The position numbers and the translations under genes are program-made. The notes under the pieces are model-generated. The model was not told the DNA's origin. It made no database searches and saw only the letters and a program-made list of their open reading frames with translations. A DNA stretch of 64,000 nucleotides from Paenibacillus albicereus. Its GTDB lineage: Bacteria > Bacillota > Bacilli > Paenibacillales > Paenibacillaceae. Location of the stretch: contig NZ_CP051428.1 of assembly GCF_012676905.1 (NCBI RefSeq), forward strand, positions 3,682,001 through 3,746,000, in the 5' to 3' direction. This document shows, piece after piece, positions 10,215 through 20,053 of this stretch. The first letter of the stretch is position 1. Each line of letters starts with the position of its first letter.

Positions 10215-13200
10215 CTAGTTGACCGATCCGACGAAGAAGCTTGCGTACTCGCGGTCGCGCTCCTGCGTGCGGACGATGACCGTATACCAGCCCGCCTTCG
10301 GGAAGGCGACGGTGAAGCCGCTGCCGGACAGCTGCCCGTACGTCAGCTTGGTCGCGATCGATTTCATCTGGCCTTCGCGGTACAGTCCCGGCTGGTACAG
10401 CAGCTCGAACGTGCCCGCCTCGTTGACCGCCGTCTTGCCGCCCACCTTCATGTCGCCGTAGCCGGTGACGCGGAACGTGATGCGGTTCGTATCGAACAGC
10501 GCCTGCTCGCCGGACGAGGCCGACAGCAGCGTGCCGTTGCCGAAGATGAGCAGCCCGCCGTTCTTGACGACGACGACGTCCTGGTACGCGACCGCGCGGT
10601 TGCCGACCTCGTCGGTCGCCGTGTAGGCGACGCGCTGGCGGCCGAGCTGGCCGAGGTCGAGGCCGCTGATCTCCACCTTGATCTTGTCCGCCGCCGACAC
10701 GTTGTCGGAAGCCTCGTAGCCGCCGAGATCGGCCGCGGCGCTGAAGCCCGGCTTGTTCTGCACGATGCCGACAGAGCTTTGCTTCAGCCGCAGCGTCGGA
10801 GCGGCGTTGTCGATGCCCGCTACCGTCACCGGAATCTGCGTCGCGTTGCCGAGCGCGTCCGAGATCGAGATCGAGGACACGCCGTTCGACTCGAAGATGC
10901 GGGAGTACGAATAGGCGCCGCTCGCATCGCTCACCTGGTTGCTGTAGGCTCCCGGCGTCCCGAGCGGACGCAGGCCGGAGAAGACGGCGTTCGGCGCGTC
11001 GATGCTGCCGCTGACCGTGACCTTCACCCTGCCGGCGGCGTATTTCTTGCCGCCGATCGTAGCGATGCGTCCGGCCGGCAGCTCCGCGCCGCTGGCGTCG
11101 ATGAACGTATAGGACACGCGCTCCGGCTGCGGGCCTTCGCTGGCGATGCCGTCCACCTGCTCCTTGACGACGAGCGTATTGCCGAGCGCGTCCCCGACCG
11201 TGAACGAGACGAGGCCGTTTTTCGTCACGGCGACGCCGTTGTTCTGGCTGTGCACGACGAAGTCGCGAGCCCCGGCGTCGGCCTTGACGACCGACAGCGT
11301 CACGCCCGACGACAGCACGACGCTGCCGCTGCCGTCGCGGATCGTGCCGAACGTCCGGCTGCCGTCCTTGCCGTAGGCGTAGGAGCGCTCGATCTTGACG
11401 CGCGGCGGCGTGCGGTCGATGTTGGCCACGACGGCGGTCGCTCTGCCCTCGTTGCCGGCCGCGTCCTTGAAGACGAACTCAAAGCTGCCGTTGTCGGTGA
11501 ACGTGTAGGCGCTCTTGCCGCCGTTGTTCGTGACGACGATCGGCTCGGTGCCGGTCAGCATCGCCGTCACGCTGCCGTTCGTCTGCACGTTGTTGCTGAC
11601 CGAATACTGGATGATGCCGCCAGGAGGCGTGCCGTCGACATGGTTCACGACGACGACCAGCGTCTCCTTGCGCTTCGCATCGTTCAGGTCGCTCAGGTCG
11701 AACGTGTAGAAGCCGTTCTCCTTGACGTTGAAGCGGTTGCCGGAGCGGACCGGCTGATGCAGGTTGAGCTTGGAAGGCAAGATCCGGATGCCGGGCGGCG
11801 GCGCGATCTCGATCGTCGCCCCCGTCGCGGCGTTCACCGGCGCGAGCGACGGGAACGTCGCGACCGCGTACACCGGCTCGGCATCGGGATCGTAGCCCGC
11901 GGCGTCGACCGGATAGACGGCGCCGACCTTGCCGCCCGGCGAGCGGTACTTGACCTGCACCTGCAGCGCGGACGGATCGCCGGAAGGCACCTTCAGGCTG
12001 GCGAACGTCGTGTAGGGACGCCATTTCAGCCAGCTCGATCCGCCGTCCGGGGACACCGAGTAGTCGTAGCCCGACGGGTTTTCCGTCTGCAGCCCCAGCT
12101 TGACGATCGCCGTGTAGCCGTCCTCCTCGTCGCCGGTCAGGCGGATAAGCTTGGATGTGCCGGGAGCGGCCGGAGCGTCCTTGGCCGGACCGGCCAGCTT
12201 GAACGTGCCGGAGGTGGCCGCCAGCGCGGAGTTGCCCGCGCCGTCCACGGCCTTGACGTACAGGCGGAAGTCCGCCGTCTCGCCCGGCGCCAGCCGCTCC
12301 TCGCCTTTCAGCAACGCGACGCGGTCGTTCGGCAGCTTCACCCAGCCGCCCGAGCTCTCGGTCGGCTCCGGGTCGCCTTCGCGGACCCATTGGTACGAAG
12401 CTGCGAGGCCGCTTTTGCTATACAGCTCCGCGACCGTGACGAGCACGCTCTGCTCGGGCAGCGGATAGCTCAGCCCCTCGAGGCCGAAGCCGAGCTGCGG
12501 CGGCTCGTTGTCGAAGTAGTACGCCCGCGAGTAATATTGCGTACGGTCGCCGAGCTGCGCCTTCACATGCACGTAGCGGACGCCGCTTTGCCCTCCATCC
12601 GGGATCGTATAGCTCGTCCAGCCGAGCTCGTCGGTGCCGAGCGGACTCAAGGACGAGAACGCCCCGTCGTCCGGCCGCAGCGGACTGTCCGACCAGGCGT
12701 AGCCGAGCGAATCCGGCAGCGCCTCGCCGATATGGAACGTCAGCTCCGAGCTGCGGACGAAGCTCACGTTCGGCTCCGGCAGGAATTTCGTCGGCACCGC
12801 CTGCTCCGAGCTCACCATAATCGGCGCGCTCTGCGGGGTGTCGACGACGAAGTTGCCGGCCTGGTCCTCGGCTCTCAGGTAAAGCCAGTAGGCACCGTCC
12901 TCGAACACGTCGCTGTAGGTCGACTGCGTCACCGTATGGGACGGGGCATCGTCGCCGTACACGGCGCCCGCCACCGTCGTCGCCGGCTTCCACTCCAGCT
13001 CCTGCGGATCGAATTTGTCTTTGACCCACTGATAGCTGATGCTGCGGATGCCGCTATGCGGCTCCTCGACGAGCGCCTCGACCGTCACGTTGGCCGTGCC
13101 GTCCGCCGAGACGGATGCCGGCTGCAGCACCGGTTGCTGGTTGTCCAGGCGCAGCACGCCGACCTCATGCGTCCAGTTGGAGTCGTCCTGCTTGAAGTCC

Positions 13201-15488
13201 TCCAGCTCCCAGAGTTTGGAGTCCCCGTACTGGCCGACCGCCTGCAGCGCCTTGCTGTCGGCGTAGACGATGCGGTCCGCCTCGGAGGAGCCTGCCGGCG
13301 CCTCCGCTTTCCACGCCTCGTACTGCTCGCTGTTGTTAATGATGTAGTCCTTGCTCTTGTCGTATTGCATCAGCTCGCGCGCGGTATCCCACGTCATGTC
13401 CGCCGTCCACGTGTGCAGGTACCATTTGCCGCTGTTTTCCGGCTGCAGCGCCTCCGGCGGCGGCGCGATGAGGTTCGTCTTGTTGTTGGTGACGGACAGC
13501 TTCAGTCCGGCCATCTCGGGGTAAAGCTCCTCGGACGGCTGCTTGGCGGACAGCGAGTAGCGCTTGAGCGCCGCGAAATGGTCGCTTTCCTTGCCCGCGA
13601 GCGGGTCGGCCGGCGACTGGCTCCAGGTGTAATAGACGAGGCCGATCGACGGCGACGCCTCGGCGCTCATGTTGCTCGGCCGGTAGATGCCCCGGCTCGG
13701 ACGCTCCAGCCCGCGGTCCTCCACGGACGAGTCGAGCGCAGGCACGATCAGAGCCGGATCGTTGGCGTCGATCGTCATCTTGCCTTCCTTGGCATACGTC
13801 GTGCCGGTCGCTCCGCCTTGCTCGTAGCGATAGCCGATGAGCGGCTTCGTGTTGTCGATCATGAGGTTGGCCCAGTCGATCTTGGACTGGACATCCGACG
13901 GCTCCAGATCCTTCGGCAGGTTCCCGAACGTGCCTTTGTGATCGGCCGGCTGGATGAGCAGGTTGCCCGCGTAGTCCTGGATGACCTCCAGGTCCGATGT
14001 CTGCGGCGTCTTGCGGTCATGGGACAGCGAGACGACCTTGAGCAGCGGCGTCTCCAGATCGACCGATGCGCCGACCGTCGCGCGGAACTTCCAGACCGCC
14101 TTGCCGTAGCCGGCGACGTAGTAGGCGCGCATGCCGTTGTTGAACAGCAGGTACGTGCCCGCCTCCTGGCCCTCCCACAGCCGGTTGACGACGCCCGGCT
14201 CGGTGAGCTGCACGCTGAAGTCGATGACGTCGCCCTTATTCAGCGTCGTGCCGGTCAGGATTTCCGGCTGGATGCCGTTTCCGGTCTTGCTGTACTTCGG
14301 CCGCACGGCATCGACGATGACGCGGTAGCCGCCGGACTTGTAGTCGAACGGATCGATCCGGTCGCCCGTCACTTCCGGCAAGCTCGCCGCGTTGCCGACA
14401 TTCGGGAAGCGCATGGAAGCGACGTTGCCCGCGGCGTCGGCCAGCACGGCCTGCTCGAGCTTCTCCTTGAGCGAGAGGTCCATCGGCAGCGCGTTCAGCG
14501 TGCTGCCGTCCACCTTGGGCTCCAGCGGCAGGTTGCCGCTGTTGTGGTAGGCCGAGGCGACGTAGCGGTACGACAGCCGGTCGTGGTAGGTGCCGAGATT
14601 GGCCGCGCTGTACGTCGTGTTCTGCAGGTACTGCTGCTGCCCCTCCGCCGGCAGGCCGGTGTTGGCCTGGTTGACGAACAGCGGATGCCGCAGGAAGTAG
14701 TCCGAGTAGCCGCTGCTCACGGCGGTCGGCCGGACCGGCTCGCTGAAGTTGTAGCTGAGGTCGACGAACTCGTTCTTCTTGACATAGAGCTCGGTCTGGT
14801 TGATCTCGGTGTTCAGGCGCGTCGCGCCGTTGCCCGTGAACGTGTAGTCGTCCAGCACGGGACGCTCCTTGTCTTCGAACTTAATGTAAAAGCCGCGGAC
14901 GCCAGCCCCCTCGCCGTCGTCCTCTCCTTCCCCAGTTATGGAGATATCGATGACTGAGTTTGGACCGAACGTTCCGGATTCGCTTCGGTTGTAGACGTTC
15001 CCTCCGTTTGTCCTTGCTTCCAGAACTTCGACTCCATCCACTTTGACCGAAATTGTGGAAATGCGATTCCAGCCGATCCCGCTATGATAGCGCAGGACAC
15101 TGAAGCCCGTCAGCAACCTGGCGTGTCCGCTCGCCCCCATGGCGGACAATAGGGGATTCTGAGCGACATGGATCTTATAGGTCGATGTGGACCACTTGTC
15201 ATTCGTTCCGGCGTAGACATCGCCGCTGTTCCAGTCGACCGTGGAATTGCCGGGAACGCTGCTCGTAAATCCAATCTCCCGATTGTTATAAAAATTCAGG
15301 AATGCATTCTGTGCTGAAAAGGAGTTGTTTCCCACGCGCACGTCCGTAGACGGGAAACTCACTTCCAAATCTGCCGCCTGCGCAGCCGCTGCAGGCATAG
15401 CCGGTCCTCCTGCAACAGCTCCCGCCGTCAGACTGAGCGTCAGCAGCAAGGCCATGACTCGGTTCCATTTCATACGTTGAAGCAACAT
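10215..15488 (-). CDS. large exported Ig-like repeat protein
   Basis: About 1,757 residues, exported. The ATG at 15488 is chosen because AAGGGGGG lies 4 nt upstream and the product then begins MLLQRMKWNR plus a hydrophobic stretch ending in AAAAQAAD, a standard signal peptide. The body is built of beta-sandwich, Ig-like modules marked by 'DxxAPxL...' openings and 'DAAGN', 'DALGN' and 'DEVGN' turns (for example 'VFKDAAGNEG', 'SISDALGNATQIPV', 'YTATDEVGNRAVAY'), typical of bacterial surface proteins with Ig/HYR-type repeats. No SLH domain or LPXTG motif is visible, so it may be secreted or may associate with the SLH protein encoded 12 bp downstream. No catalytic signature is recognised. The 159-bp region upstream is AT-rich but I see no confident promoter in it. 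Confidence 0.85.
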   Translation of the reverse strand: MLLQRMKWNRVMALLLTLSLTAGAVAGGPAMPAAAAQAADLEVSFPSTDVRVGNNSFSAQNAFLNFYNNREIGFTSSVPGNSTVDWNSGDVYAGTNDKWSTSTYKIHVAQNPLLSAMGASGHARLLTGFSVLRYHSGIGWNRISTISVKVDGVEVLEARTNGGNVYNRSESGTFGPNSVIDISITGEGEDDGEGAGVRGFYIKFEDKERPVLDDYTFTGNGATRLNTEINQTELYVKKNEFVDLSYNFSEPVRPTAVSSGYSDYFLRHPLFVNQANTGLPAEGQQQYLQNTTYSAANLGTYHDRLSYRYVASAYHNSGNLPLEPKVDGSTLNALPMDLSLKEKLEQAVLADAAGNVASMRFPNVGNAASLPEVTGDRIDPFDYKSGGYRVIVDAVRPKYSKTGNGIQPEILTGTTLNKGDVIDFSVQLTEPGVVNRLWEGQEAGTYLLFNNGMRAYYVAGYGKAVWKFRATVGASVDLETPLLKVVSLSHDRKTPQTSDLEVIQDYAGNLLIQPADHKGTFGNLPKDLEPSDVQSKIDWANLMIDNTKPLIGYRYEQGGATGTTYAKEGKMTIDANDPALIVPALDSSVEDRGLERPSRGIYRPSNMSAEASPSIGLVYYTWSQSPADPLAGKESDHFAALKRYSLSAKQPSEELYPEMAGLKLSVTNNKTNLIAPPPEALQPENSGKWYLHTWTADMTWDTARELMQYDKSKDYIINNSEQYEAWKAEAPAGSSEADRIVYADSKALQAVGQYGDSKLWELEDFKQDDSNWTHEVGVLRLDNQQPVLQPASVSADGTANVTVEALVEEPHSGIRSISYQWVKDKFDPQELEWKPATTVAGAVYGDDAPSHTVTQSTYSDVFEDGAYWLYLRAEDQAGNFVVDTPQSAPIMVSSEQAVPTKFLPEPNVSFVRSSELTFHIGEALPDSLGYAWSDSPLRPDDGAFSSLSPLGTDELGWTSYTIPDGGQSGVRYVHVKAQLGDRTQYYSRAYYFDNEPPQLGFGLEGLSYPLPEQSVLVTVAELYSKSGLAASYQWVREGDPEPTESSGGWVKLPNDRVALLKGEERLAPGETADFRLYVKAVDGAGNSALAATSGTFKLAGPAKDAPAAPGTSKLIRLTGDEEDGYTAIVKLGLQTENPSGYDYSVSPDGGSSWLKWRPYTTFASLKVPSGDPSALQVQVKYRSPGGKVGAVYPVDAAGYDPDAEPVYAVATFPSLAPVNAATGATIEIAPPPGIRILPSKLNLHQPVRSGNRFNVKENGFYTFDLSDLNDAKRKETLVVVVNHVDGTPPGGIIQYSVSNNVQTNGSVTAMLTGTEPIVVTNNGGKSAYTFTDNGSFEFVFKDAAGNEGRATAVVANIDRTPPRVKIERSYAYGKDGSRTFGTIRDGSGSVVLSSGVTLSVVKADAGARDFVVHSQNNGVAVTKNGLVSFTVGDALGNTLVVKEQVDGIASEGPQPERVSYTFIDASGAELPAGRIATIGGKKYAAGRVKVTVSGSIDAPNAVFSGLRPLGTPGAYSNQVSDASGAYSYSRIFESNGVSSISISDALGNATQIPVTVAGIDNAAPTLRLKQSSVGIVQNKPGFSAAADLGGYEASDNVSAADKIKVEISGLDLGQLGRQRVAYTATDEVGNRAVAYQDVVVVKNGGLLIFGNGTLLSASSGEQALFDTNRITFRVTGYGDMKVGGKTAVNEAGTFELLYQPGLYREGQMKSIATKLTYGQLSGSGFTVAFPKAGWYTVIVRTQERDREYASFFVGSVN

Positions 15489-15604
15489 GTTGCCCCCCTT
15501 ATCCCCCTGCCGAACCAAGACCATCGTCCCGATGATTCGACATATTCTGAGACAATTCTAAGAAAAGGGAATAAACGAAAAATAAACAACCGATAAACAA
15601 GCGC

Positions 15605-15642
15605 AAAAAAACCGGAACTTTGATTCCAAAGTCCCGGTTTTT
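15605..15642 (-). terminator. rho-independent terminator after the response-regulator gene
   Basis: Minus-strand hairpin AAAACCGGGACTTTG / CAAAGTTCCGGTTTT with a 4-nt loop, running into a T-tract, starting 6 bp after the regulator stop codon. It separates the two-component operon from the surface-protein genes downstream. Confidence 0.85.
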
Positions 15643-15647
15643 GTCGA

Positions 15648-16766
15648 TTAGAAATGCGCGGAGCCCATGTAGGAGGAGAAAGGGCGGGCGGGAGCGGTGC
15701 CCAGCTCGCGGGCGAGCCGCTCCTCCAGCTCCCGGTACTGCCTGGCCGCGTCATGCGCGCGGCCGAGGTAGAGGTAATGCCGGATCAGCTCTTCGTGGAT
15801 GTCCTCGCGCAGCGGATCGAGCTCGAGCATCCGCTCGAACAGCGGTAACGCCGCGGCCGGCTTGCCCTCCCGCACGAGCAGCCTCGCCTTGCCCTCGAGC
15901 AGCTCCATCCGCTCCCGCTCCAGCCGCCGGGACAGCTCCGCCGCCCATTCGTACAGCTTGCCCTGGAGGAAGCCTCCCGGAGCCGCGGCCTCCGCCTGGT
16001 CGAAGTGCCGCACGTCCGGCGCCGGCTCGGCGCGGATGCGCTGCACGAGGCGCTCGTATTCGTGCAGATCGCAGTCGACCATCCGCGCCTCGACGCGGAT
16101 GTCGTAGCGCCCGGCCTGCAGCAGCGGCTCGAGGCCCGCCTCGGCGAGCGACTTGCGGATGTAGTAGAGCGTCGAGTTGATGTTCTTGGCCGCCTTGTCC
16201 GGCTCGAGCCCCCGCCAGAGCGTATCGGCGATCTCCTCGCGGCTGGCCGTGCCCTTGCACAGCAGGTAGACGAACAGCTCCTCGGTCTTCGGGCTGCGCA
16301 GCTTGATTGGCGTCTCGCGTCCGGGACCGTCCGAGCGGAAGAAGCGGAGGCCGCCGAACATCCGCACGCCGAGCTTGGGCGGGGATGCAGGAGGCTGGGG
16401 AGGACGCACGCGCCGGCTCAGCCGCTCGACCGTCTTGGCGAGCCGCTCCGCGTTGACCGGCTTGAGCACGTAGTCCACCGCGTCCTGCTCGAAGGCTTCG
16501 ACCGCGTAGCGGTCGTAGCCGCTGACGAAGACGACCTGCAGCGGCTCCCGCAGCTGCCTCAGCCGCAGGCCGAGCTCCATGCCGTCGATCTCCGGCATGT
16601 TGATGTCGAGGAACGCCACATCGACCGGGTGGTCCCGGACGTAGGCGCACGCCTCGGACGGGTGGAAGAAAGTCGCGGCGATCTCCACGCCCCCCAGCTC
16701 GCCGGCGATTCTCGCCAGCCTGCGCATGGACAGCTCTTCGTCGTCCACGATGATCGCTCTCAGCAT
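15648..16766 (-). CDS. receiver-wHTH-BTAD response regulator
   Basis: Cytoplasmic response regulator of 372 residues, partner of the adjacent kinase. Residues 1-120 are a receiver with the acidic pair D8/D9, phospho-acceptor D54 (FLDINMP) and K102 (VLKPV), all intact. Residues 135-225 form an OmpR/SARP-like winged helix ('LRSPKTEELFVYLL', 'NSTLYYIRKSL'). The rest is a helical BTAD-type repeat domain ('GKLYEWAAELSRRLERER', 'RHYLYLGRAHDAARQYRELEERL'). The layout matches the SARP-like response regulators of Paenibacillus and Bacillus. The ATG lies 3 bp after the kinase stop with GAGGA upstream, so expression is coupled. Targets are not evident; the giant surface genes are next downstream but behind a terminator. 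Confidence 0.92.
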   Translation of the reverse strand: MLRAIIVDDEELSMRRLARIAGELGGVEIAATFFHPSEACAYVRDHPVDVAFLDINMPEIDGMELGLRLRQLREPLQVVFVSGYDRYAVEAFEQDAVDYVLKPVNAERLAKTVERLSRRVRPPQPPASPPKLGVRMFGGLRFFRSDGPGRETPIKLRSPKTEELFVYLLCKGTASREEIADTLWRGLEPDKAAKNINSTLYYIRKSLAEAGLEPLLQAGRYDIRVEARMVDCDLHEYERLVQRIRAEPAPDVRHFDQAEAAAPGGFLQGKLYEWAAELSRRLERERMELLEGKARLLVREGKPAAALPLFERMLELDPLREDIHEELIRHYLYLGRAHDAARQYRELEERLARELGTAPARPFSSYMGSAHF

Positions 16767-16769
16767 CGT

Positions 16770-19700
16770 TCATCCTCCTCTCGGTTCGCTTGCCCGGCTC
16801 GACGCCGGGATGCGGAACGTCAGCCGCGAGCCGAAGCCCGTCCGGCTGTCCATGCCGAGCCGCTCTCCGTACAGCAGCCGCAGCCGCTCGCTCACGTTCC
16901 ACAAGCCGACGCCCCCGATGCGCTCCGGCTGCTCGAGCCGGAACAGCATCGCCTGCGCGTCGAAGCCGGCTCCGTCATCCTCGACCGCCGCATGCACATA
17001 CCCGCCGCGCTCGGCGACGGTCACCTTCACCTCGCCGCCCTGCGGCTTCGACAGCAGGCCGTGCCGGATCGCGTTCTCCACGAGCGGCTGCAGCAGCAGC
17101 GGCGGAAAGCGCAGTGCCGGGTCCGCTTCGCAGCGCACGCTCACCCGGAGCCGCGAGCCGAAGCGGGCCTTTTCGATCTCGGTATACGCCTCGATCAGCT
17201 TCAGCTCCGCGCCGAGCGTGGACATGCCGTCGCGCTGGCCGAAGTCGAAGCTGCCCCGCAGGTAGCCGGACAGATGGAGCGTGAGCCGCTCCGCCTTTTC
17301 CGGCTCCTCCACGCACAGCTCGGCGATCGCTCCGAGCGCGTTGTAGAGAAAGTGCGGATTGATCTGGGAGCGCAGGAAGGCGATTTCCCGCTCCCGCGCT
17401 TCCTTGACGGACTGCCGCAGCTTGACGAGGCTGCGCACTCTCGCCAGCAGCTCCTCCGCCGCGAACGGCTTGGCGACATAATCGTTGGCGCCGAGATCGA
17501 GGGCCAGCCTGCGCTCCTCCTCCCGCCGCCGGCCGGTCAGCATGAGCACGGGCAGCTCGGAAGGGGAGAAGCGCAGCCGCAGCTCCTCGAGCGCCTTGAA
17601 GCCGCTGCCGTCCGCCAGGGTGACGCCGAGCAGCACGAGGCTCAGCTCCCCCTCCGTCGCGAGCGCCGCGCGCGCCTGCTCCGCGGACCGGACGCTTACG
17701 GCCCGCAGCCCTTCCTGGGCGAGCAGCTGGCCGATCGCATGGCGGCCGGCGGCGTCCGGCTCGGCGACGAGCACGGCCGGCCCCCGGCCGCCGCGGGCCG
17801 GAGCGGCATGCGGCTCGGCGGCTGCCGCCGCCTCCCGCAAGGCCGGTCCTCTGGCCGCCTGGCCGCCCGGCTTCTCCTCCAGCAGCAAGGAGAAGCGGAA
17901 GGACCTGCTTTCTTTGCCCGGCAGCGGCTGAAGAACGAGTCCTCCCTGCAGCTCGATCAGCCGGCGCGAGATCGACAGCGCCAGCTCGGCGATATCCTCG
18001 TCCCCGGCGGCGAAGCCCGGCTCCGGCTCGGCCGTCTCCGGGCCGTCGAATGCGACGGTTACGACGGCGAAGCCGAGCTCCTCCTCGGCCGAGACCTCGA
18101 TCCGGCCCCGCTCCGCGCGCAGCGCCGCCCGCTCGACCAGCCGGTGCAGAATCTGCACCAGCCGATCCTCGTCCGCGTAAACGGCCGGCATCGTCTCGGG
18201 CACTCCGTTCGCCAGCACGATCGGCCTGCCGCTCAGCAGGAACCGATGCAGCTCCAGCACCGACCCGACCGCGGAGCGGAGGTCGAGGTTGCGCGGCTCC
18301 GGGACGATGTCCTCGTGCTTGAGGCGGGAGAAGTCGTGCAGATCCTGCACGAGATACCCGAGCCGGCGGGCCGTGCCGGCGATCAGCGCGAGGCTGCGCG
18401 CGGAGCCGGGTCCGGGATCGCCGGCATGCGCCAGGCTGTCCGCCAGATGCACGACGTCCTGCAGCGGAGCTTTGATCTGATAGGTCGTCGAGGAGAGGAA
18501 CTCGTCCTTCTGCCGATCCAGCCGCAGCAGCTTGCGGTGCATCCGCTCCATCTCGCGGAACGCCTCATAGAACCGGTAGACGATGACGAGAAACACGACG
18601 AGGCTGAACAGAATCAGATAGATTTGGCTGATGAGCAGCGAGCCCAGCATCGACATGCCGAACAGCAGGCAGCTGCAGGAATACAGGTTGAGCAGCAGCA
18701 CGGCGAGCAGCAGCAGCAGCGATTCGTACCGCTTGCCGCGCGGCGCGCGGACATGCCGGACGGCCACGCTCCATAGCAGCCAGGCCATCATCAGCTGCTC
18801 GATGAAGATCGTGACGCGGTACACCGGAAGGTACTCGCGGATGCTGAGGAACGGAAACAGCAGCAGGCTGCCCAGCAGCATGAGCGCGAACAGCTTCGGC
18901 AGCCGCTGTCCGGCCTGCTTTCCTTGGAGCTGCATCATCAGGAAGAGCGAGACGAGGAAGCCGGCTACCGCGCTCATGTCCTTGATCGTGTACATGGCCT
19001 GGAAGGAAAGCCCTTCGAGGAGCAGGGAGAGCGGCCTTTCCCCGAGCAGGCCGTTGAAGACCGCCATCGTCAGGCAGGCGAGGCCGAACAGCAGCAGCGG
19101 CTCGTCCCGCTGGCCGTACAGCCATACCGCCGCGAACAGCACCAGATGGATGAGGCCGATGACCGTCAGCACGACCGCCATCGCAGACTCGCGGATCAGG
19201 CTGCGCTCATGGGCAGTGCGGATCTCCTTCTCCTCGCCGAAATAGAGCGGCATCGGAATGCCTGCATCGATGTAGTCGTAATTGGCTGCGTGCACGACGA
19301 TCTCCGCTTCCTTGTCCCCCAGCTCGAAAGCGGCGAGGCCGGGCGAGTTGCCCGGCACGTAGCCTGCCCGGTCGAGAGCGGGCTTGCCGTCCGCGATGAC
19401 GCGCCGGCCGTCCACGTAGACCGCGCTGGCGAAGCGGATGTTCGTCTTTTTGATCGCATAGACGCCGGCCTCGGGCACGTTCACCAGCCGCAGCCGATAG
19501 GTGGCGGCGCCGTAGGCGGGCCGCTCCTCTTCCGCCCGGCTGTCGTTCCATACGCCCGGCACCTGCATCCAGGAGGGCTGCTGCTTCGGCGTCTCGCCCG
19601 GCTGCAGCAGCTCGTTCCAATAAAATTCCCACTCGCCGTCGAGAGCGATCTGTCCGGAACCGTCCCACCCGGCGAGATCAAGCTCCCCTTGCACGGCCCG

Positions 19701-19802
19701 CAGCGGCCGCTCCGCGCCCCATCGCTCCAAGCCGATGCCGAGCGGCAGCCAGACGCTCAGCAGTATGATGATCCCCACGACGCCCATCGCCTTACGCCAC
19801 AA
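16770..19802 (-). CDS. 7TM sensor hybrid histidine kinase with degenerate first core
   Basis: Membrane receptor kinase of about 1,010 residues. An N-terminal TM segment leads to an extracellular beta-sandwich resembling 7TMR-DISM sensors ('LDGEWEFYWNELL'), then seven or so TM helices (residues 215-415). The first kinase core has lost its histidine: the motif reads TTYQIKAPLQ where families have SHELRTPLH, and its ATP lid is not recognisable. The following receiver lacks the acidic pair and has LLGVTLADGSG, a Gly in place of the phospho-acceptor Asp. The C-terminal LytS-type kinase is intact: QINPHFLYNAL, N-box LVENAIRHGL, DDGAGFD. Phosphate should therefore pass straight from the C-terminal His to the neighbouring regulator. 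The TTG at 19802 is preferred (GGAGG 8 nt upstream); a GTG at 19817 is the alternative but lies within that ribosome site. Confidence 0.9.
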   Translation of the reverse strand: MWRKAMGVVGIIILLSVWLPLGIGLERWGAERPLRAVQGELDLAGWDGSGQIALDGEWEFYWNELLQPGETPKQQPSWMQVPGVWNDSRAEEERPAYGAATYRLRLVNVPEAGVYAIKKTNIRFASAVYVDGRRVIADGKPALDRAGYVPGNSPGLAAFELGDKEAEIVVHAANYDYIDAGIPMPLYFGEEKEIRTAHERSLIRESAMAVVLTVIGLIHLVLFAAVWLYGQRDEPLLLFGLACLTMAVFNGLLGERPLSLLLEGLSFQAMYTIKDMSAVAGFLVSLFLMMQLQGKQAGQRLPKLFALMLLGSLLLFPFLSIREYLPVYRVTIFIEQLMMAWLLWSVAVRHVRAPRGKRYESLLLLLAVLLLNLYSCSCLLFGMSMLGSLLISQIYLILFSLVVFLVIVYRFYEAFREMERMHRKLLRLDRQKDEFLSSTTYQIKAPLQDVVHLADSLAHAGDPGPGSARSLALIAGTARRLGYLVQDLHDFSRLKHEDIVPEPRNLDLRSAVGSVLELHRFLLSGRPIVLANGVPETMPAVYADEDRLVQILHRLVERAALRAERGRIEVSAEEELGFAVVTVAFDGPETAEPEPGFAAGDEDIAELALSISRRLIELQGGLVLQPLPGKESRSFRFSLLLEEKPGGQAARGPALREAAAAAEPHAAPARGGRGPAVLVAEPDAAGRHAIGQLLAQEGLRAVSVRSAEQARAALATEGELSLVLLGVTLADGSGFKALEELRLRFSPSELPVLMLTGRRREEERRLALDLGANDYVAKPFAAEELLARVRSLVKLRQSVKEAREREIAFLRSQINPHFLYNALGAIAELCVEEPEKAERLTLHLSGYLRGSFDFGQRDGMSTLGAELKLIEAYTEIEKARFGSRLRVSVRCEADPALRFPPLLLQPLVENAIRHGLLSKPQGGEVKVTVAERGGYVHAAVEDDGAGFDAQAMLFRLEQPERIGGVGLWNVSERLRLLYGERLGMDSRTGFGSRLTFRIPASSRASEPRGG

Positions 19803-19959
19803 CCGTTCCGCCTCCACCCACTACTTACATATCAATATTGTCAGGACTTAGTTATCGGCTCCGGCGCCGCATTCGTGAAGAGGAGAGGCCCGCCTCGCCC
19901 GGAACCGGCTTCCGTCCGGCTGGTACAAAGCGTCCCGTCCTTCTTCGGGCCCGCCCAGA

Positions 19960-19989
19960 ACCACGAGATAGATGTCCTCATATGATGAA
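19960..19989 (+). promoter_or_regulatory. possible sigma-K-like promoter ahead of the yheC/yheD cluster
   Basis: In the 236-bp divergent gap, AC (19960-19961) lies 17 nt before CATATGATG, close to the sigma-K pattern AC-N16/17-CATAnnnTA. A mother-cell promoter would suit coat-associated genes, but the match is short and imperfect. Nothing else convincing is seen in this gap. Confidence 0.22.
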
Positions 19990-20053
19990 CGAATCCGTTT
20001 CATTCACCTAGACCTGCCATGCGTTACCCTTCGTTCCGGAAGGAGATTCACCG

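Noticed and set aside
2646-14957. A 4,103-codon open frame on the plus strand
   Set aside because: It lies antisense to two clear exported-protein genes. Its Arg/Ala/His-rich sequence has no domains; GC-rich third positions create long antisense frames.
16005-18776. A 923-codon plus-strand frame over the two-component genes
   Set aside because: Antisense shadow of the regulator and kinase genes, whose motifs are unmistakable.
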